64,000 nt of DNA from NCBI GenBank assembly GCA_031271905.1, contig JAISUT010000030.1:1-64000 (forward strand). The letters are read 5' to 3'. The position numbers were made by a program, and so were the translations under genes. Of the stretch, positions 62,515 to 64,000 are shown in pieces; position 1 is the stretch's first letter; each line of letters opens with the position of its first letter. The stretch comes from Acidobacteriota bacterium. GTDB taxonomy: Bacteria > Acidobacteriota > UBA6911. The notes under the pieces were generated by a model. It did not search any database and was not told the DNA's origin. It saw only the letters and a program-made list of their open reading frames with translations.

Positions 62515-63203
62515 GCGCGCAGCGCATACTGGTGGTCGAAGACGAGAAGGACATGAGCCTCGGGCTCCGCGACATCCTTGAGTCCGAAGGGTACGAGGTC
62601 GTGACGGCGGGGACGGGGCGGGAGGGGTTGCACCTTGCCGGGAAGAAGACGCCGGACTGCATCATCCTGGACTTGATGCTGCCGGACGTCAGCGGCTACG
62701 AGGTCTGCGAGCAGATACGCCAGAAGAAGCTGACCACCCCCATCCTGATGCTGACGGCGCGGGCGCAGGAATACGACAAGATACGCGGCTTCAAGGTCGG
62801 CGCGGACGACTACCTGACCAAGCCTTTCGGCATCGGGGAGCTGCTGGCGCGGGTCATGGCGCTGTTGCGGCGGCATGGCGGCTACGGCGTGGCGGATCTT
62901 GACGAGGTGCGCGTCGGGTCGAGCGTCGTGGACGCGCGGCACTTCATCGTCCGGCGCGACGGGGTGGACCACTCCATGTCGCATTACGAGGTGGAGTTGT
63001 TCAAGCTGCTCTACTCCCGCGTGAACCAGCCGGTCGGGCGCGACGAGATCCTGCTCAAGATCTGGGGGGCGACGGAGTCGTTCCCGACCAACCGCACCGT
63101 GGACAACTTCATCGTGAAGTTGCGCAAGAAGATCGAGGAAGACTACCGCAACCCGCGCCACATCCTGACGGTCTACGGGGTGGGGTACAAGCTGAGCCCG
63201 TGA
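62511..63203 (+). CDS. OmpR-family response regulator
   Basis: A 230-residue regulator: receiver (ILVVEDEKDMSLGLRDIL, CIILDLMLPDVSGYEV, ILMLTARA, DDYLTKPFGIGELLARV) and winged-helix DNA-binding domain (MSHYEVELFKLLYSRVNQPVGRDEILLKIWG, TVDNFIVKLRKKIEED, ILTVYGVGYKL). Partner of the kinase whose stop it overlaps. Targets unknown; the TonB operon itself is a reasonable guess. Confidence 0.95.
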   Translation: MSAQRILVVEDEKDMSLGLRDILESEGYEVVTAGTGREGLHLAGKKTPDCIILDLMLPDVSGYEVCEQIRQKKLTTPILMLTARAQEYDKIRGFKVGADDYLTKPFGIGELLARVMALLRRHGGYGVADLDEVRVGSSVVDARHFIVRRDGVDHSMSHYEVELFKLLYSRVNQPVGRDEILLKIWGATESFPTNRTVDNFIVKLRKKIEEDYRNPRHILTVYGVGYKLSP

Positions 63204-63234
63204 CAAACGGCGGCTCGGCGTGGCGGAAGGCGTT

Positions 63235-64000
63235 ATGGCGTGGTTGAAGAACCTGATCGGGGCGCTGGGCTTTCGGGCGGCGGCGTGCAGGAGGCTTGCC
63301 GACGGGCAGGCGGTCGCGGCGGGCGTCGCCTGCCTCGGCGTGGGCGTCGTGGCGAACGCCTTGGCGGGTGGCGCGGCCGCCTCGACAGACGGGGTGGTGC
63401 GGATTTTCCTGGATCTGGCGCAGTGGTTGCTGTTCCTCCTTTTCGTGTACGTGCCCGTCCTTGTCGCGCTTTCCAACGCCTTTTCGGACGACGGCCTCGG
63501 ACTCTCCTTTTCCGTGGCGGAATACCGGGCGCACCTCGCCGTGCTGTCGCCGCTCTGGGGGGTGGTCTTGCTGGCCACCGCGCCGTTGCAATGGCTGATC
63601 CCCCGCTTCCTGTCCATCGCGCAAGACGGCGCCGGGGTCGTCGCCGACGTCCATGCGGGCTACCTGTTGCGGCCCTTGCTGCTGGCGGCATACGCCTTCT
63701 GGGCGGTCATGCGCCTCGGCTACCTCTCCCCGGTGCGGACTTGCGGCGTGTTCGCCCTCTCCCTCCTCGTGCTTCCGTTCGCGTTGGTCCTGGTGTCGTT
63801 CGTCATGTCGTTGTCGTTGCTGTTGCTGATCCCCCTCGTCTATTTCGCGGCGGGCTGGTTGCGCAACCAAGGCGTCGCGCGGTCGGGCGCGGGCGACTTC
63901 CAACGCAACTTGAAAGCCCTGACGGTGAACCCCCAGGACGCCGACGCGCACTACCAGCTTGGCGTGATCCATCTGGGCAGGGGGGACGTCTCCTCCGCGC
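63235..64000 (+). CDS. membrane protein with C-terminal TPR, cut by window end
   Basis: The frame is open from ATG 63235 to the last base, so only the first 255 codons are seen. AAGG precedes the ATG. The first 215 residues hold about five hydrophobic helices (VAAGVACLGVGVVANAL, FLDLAQWLLFLLFVYVPVLVAL, VLSPLWGVVLLATAPLQWLI, GVFALSLLVLPFALVLVSFV, SLLLLIPLVYFAAGW), in a Yip1-like arrangement. Then FQRNLKALTVNPQDADAHYQLGVIHLGRGD looks like the first TPR of a longer array. Function unknown. It lies 31 bases after the OmpR regulator and may be in the same transcript. Confidence 0.75.
   Translation, partial: MAWLKNLIGALGFRAAACRRLADGQAVAAGVACLGVGVVANALAGGAAASTDGVVRIFLDLAQWLLFLLFVYVPVLVALSNAFSDDGLGLSFSVAEYRAHLAVLSPLWGVVLLATAPLQWLIPRFLSIAQDGAGVVADVHAGYLLRPLLLAAYAFWAVMRLGYLSPVRTCGVFALSLLVLPFALVLVSFVMSLSLLLLIPLVYFAAGWLRNQGVARSGAGDFQRNLKALTVNPQDADAHYQLGVIHLGRGDVSSA

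Overview
This is a G+C-rich chromosomal segment (about two thirds G+C by eye) from a Gram-negative bacterium. Outer-membrane logic is clear: an MlaE-MlaF-MlaD lipid transport set, a TonB/ExbD pair, a lipoprotein signal and several exported proteins. Type IV pilus genes, many sensor kinases, a CCW-type CcmH, a DUF6125 protein, a zinc-ribbon/RDD protein and a reducing-end exo-oligoxylanase together suggest a Deltaproteobacteria/Desulfobacterota-like lineage. That placement is inference. No plasmid, phage, CRISPR or rRNA signal was seen; one tRNA-Gln(CTG) is present.

Layout. 1-5.7 kb: small membrane protein, ilvD, parvulin isomerase, Lon-N protein, SDR, LysM protein. 6.0-9.7 kb: membrane kinase coupled to a sigma-54 response regulator. 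9.7-18.1 kb (minus): ubiA-pilB-pilT-pilC-pilS-pilR. 18.1-23.8 kb: racemase, CcmH, a ligase-ACP-acyltransferase fusion, exported metallopeptidase. 23.9-29.6 kb: RDD protein, small protein, PlsC, DUF6125, GH8 lipoprotein. 29.7-40.8 kb: tRNA-Gln, TPR protein, typA, AEC transporter, cysteine hydrolase, hemW, sugar nucleotidyltransferase, pgsA, AMMECR1, sigma factor, aroC. 40.9-48.5 kb: a signalling cluster (two hybrid kinases, REC-HPt protein, FIST protein, iron-sulfur flavoprotein). 48.6-53.7 kb: mlaEFD, DASS transporter, GyrI-like protein. 54-59 kb: diguanylate cyclase, coaX, PAS-HisKA protein without an ATPase domain, DUF169, four-repeat DUF3011 protein. 59.4-64 kb: TonB, ExbD, kinase, OmpR regulator, and a membrane-TPR protein cut by the window end.

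The most striking non-coding feature is a family of short interspersed elements with inverted ends (GGGAACCTCT...AGAGGTTCCC). There are three long copies of about 121-133 bp, two short copies of about 60 bp, and two or three decayed relatives. Most sit directly behind stop codons. The short form looks like the long form after deletion between two internal AAGGCG direct repeats. Other points of interest are a possible ATC start codon for the diguanylate cyclase, a back-to-back promoter pair sharing one -35 box, promoters lying right against start codons, and the FIST/flavoprotein phosphorelay cluster, which is the best candidate for an uncharacterised system.
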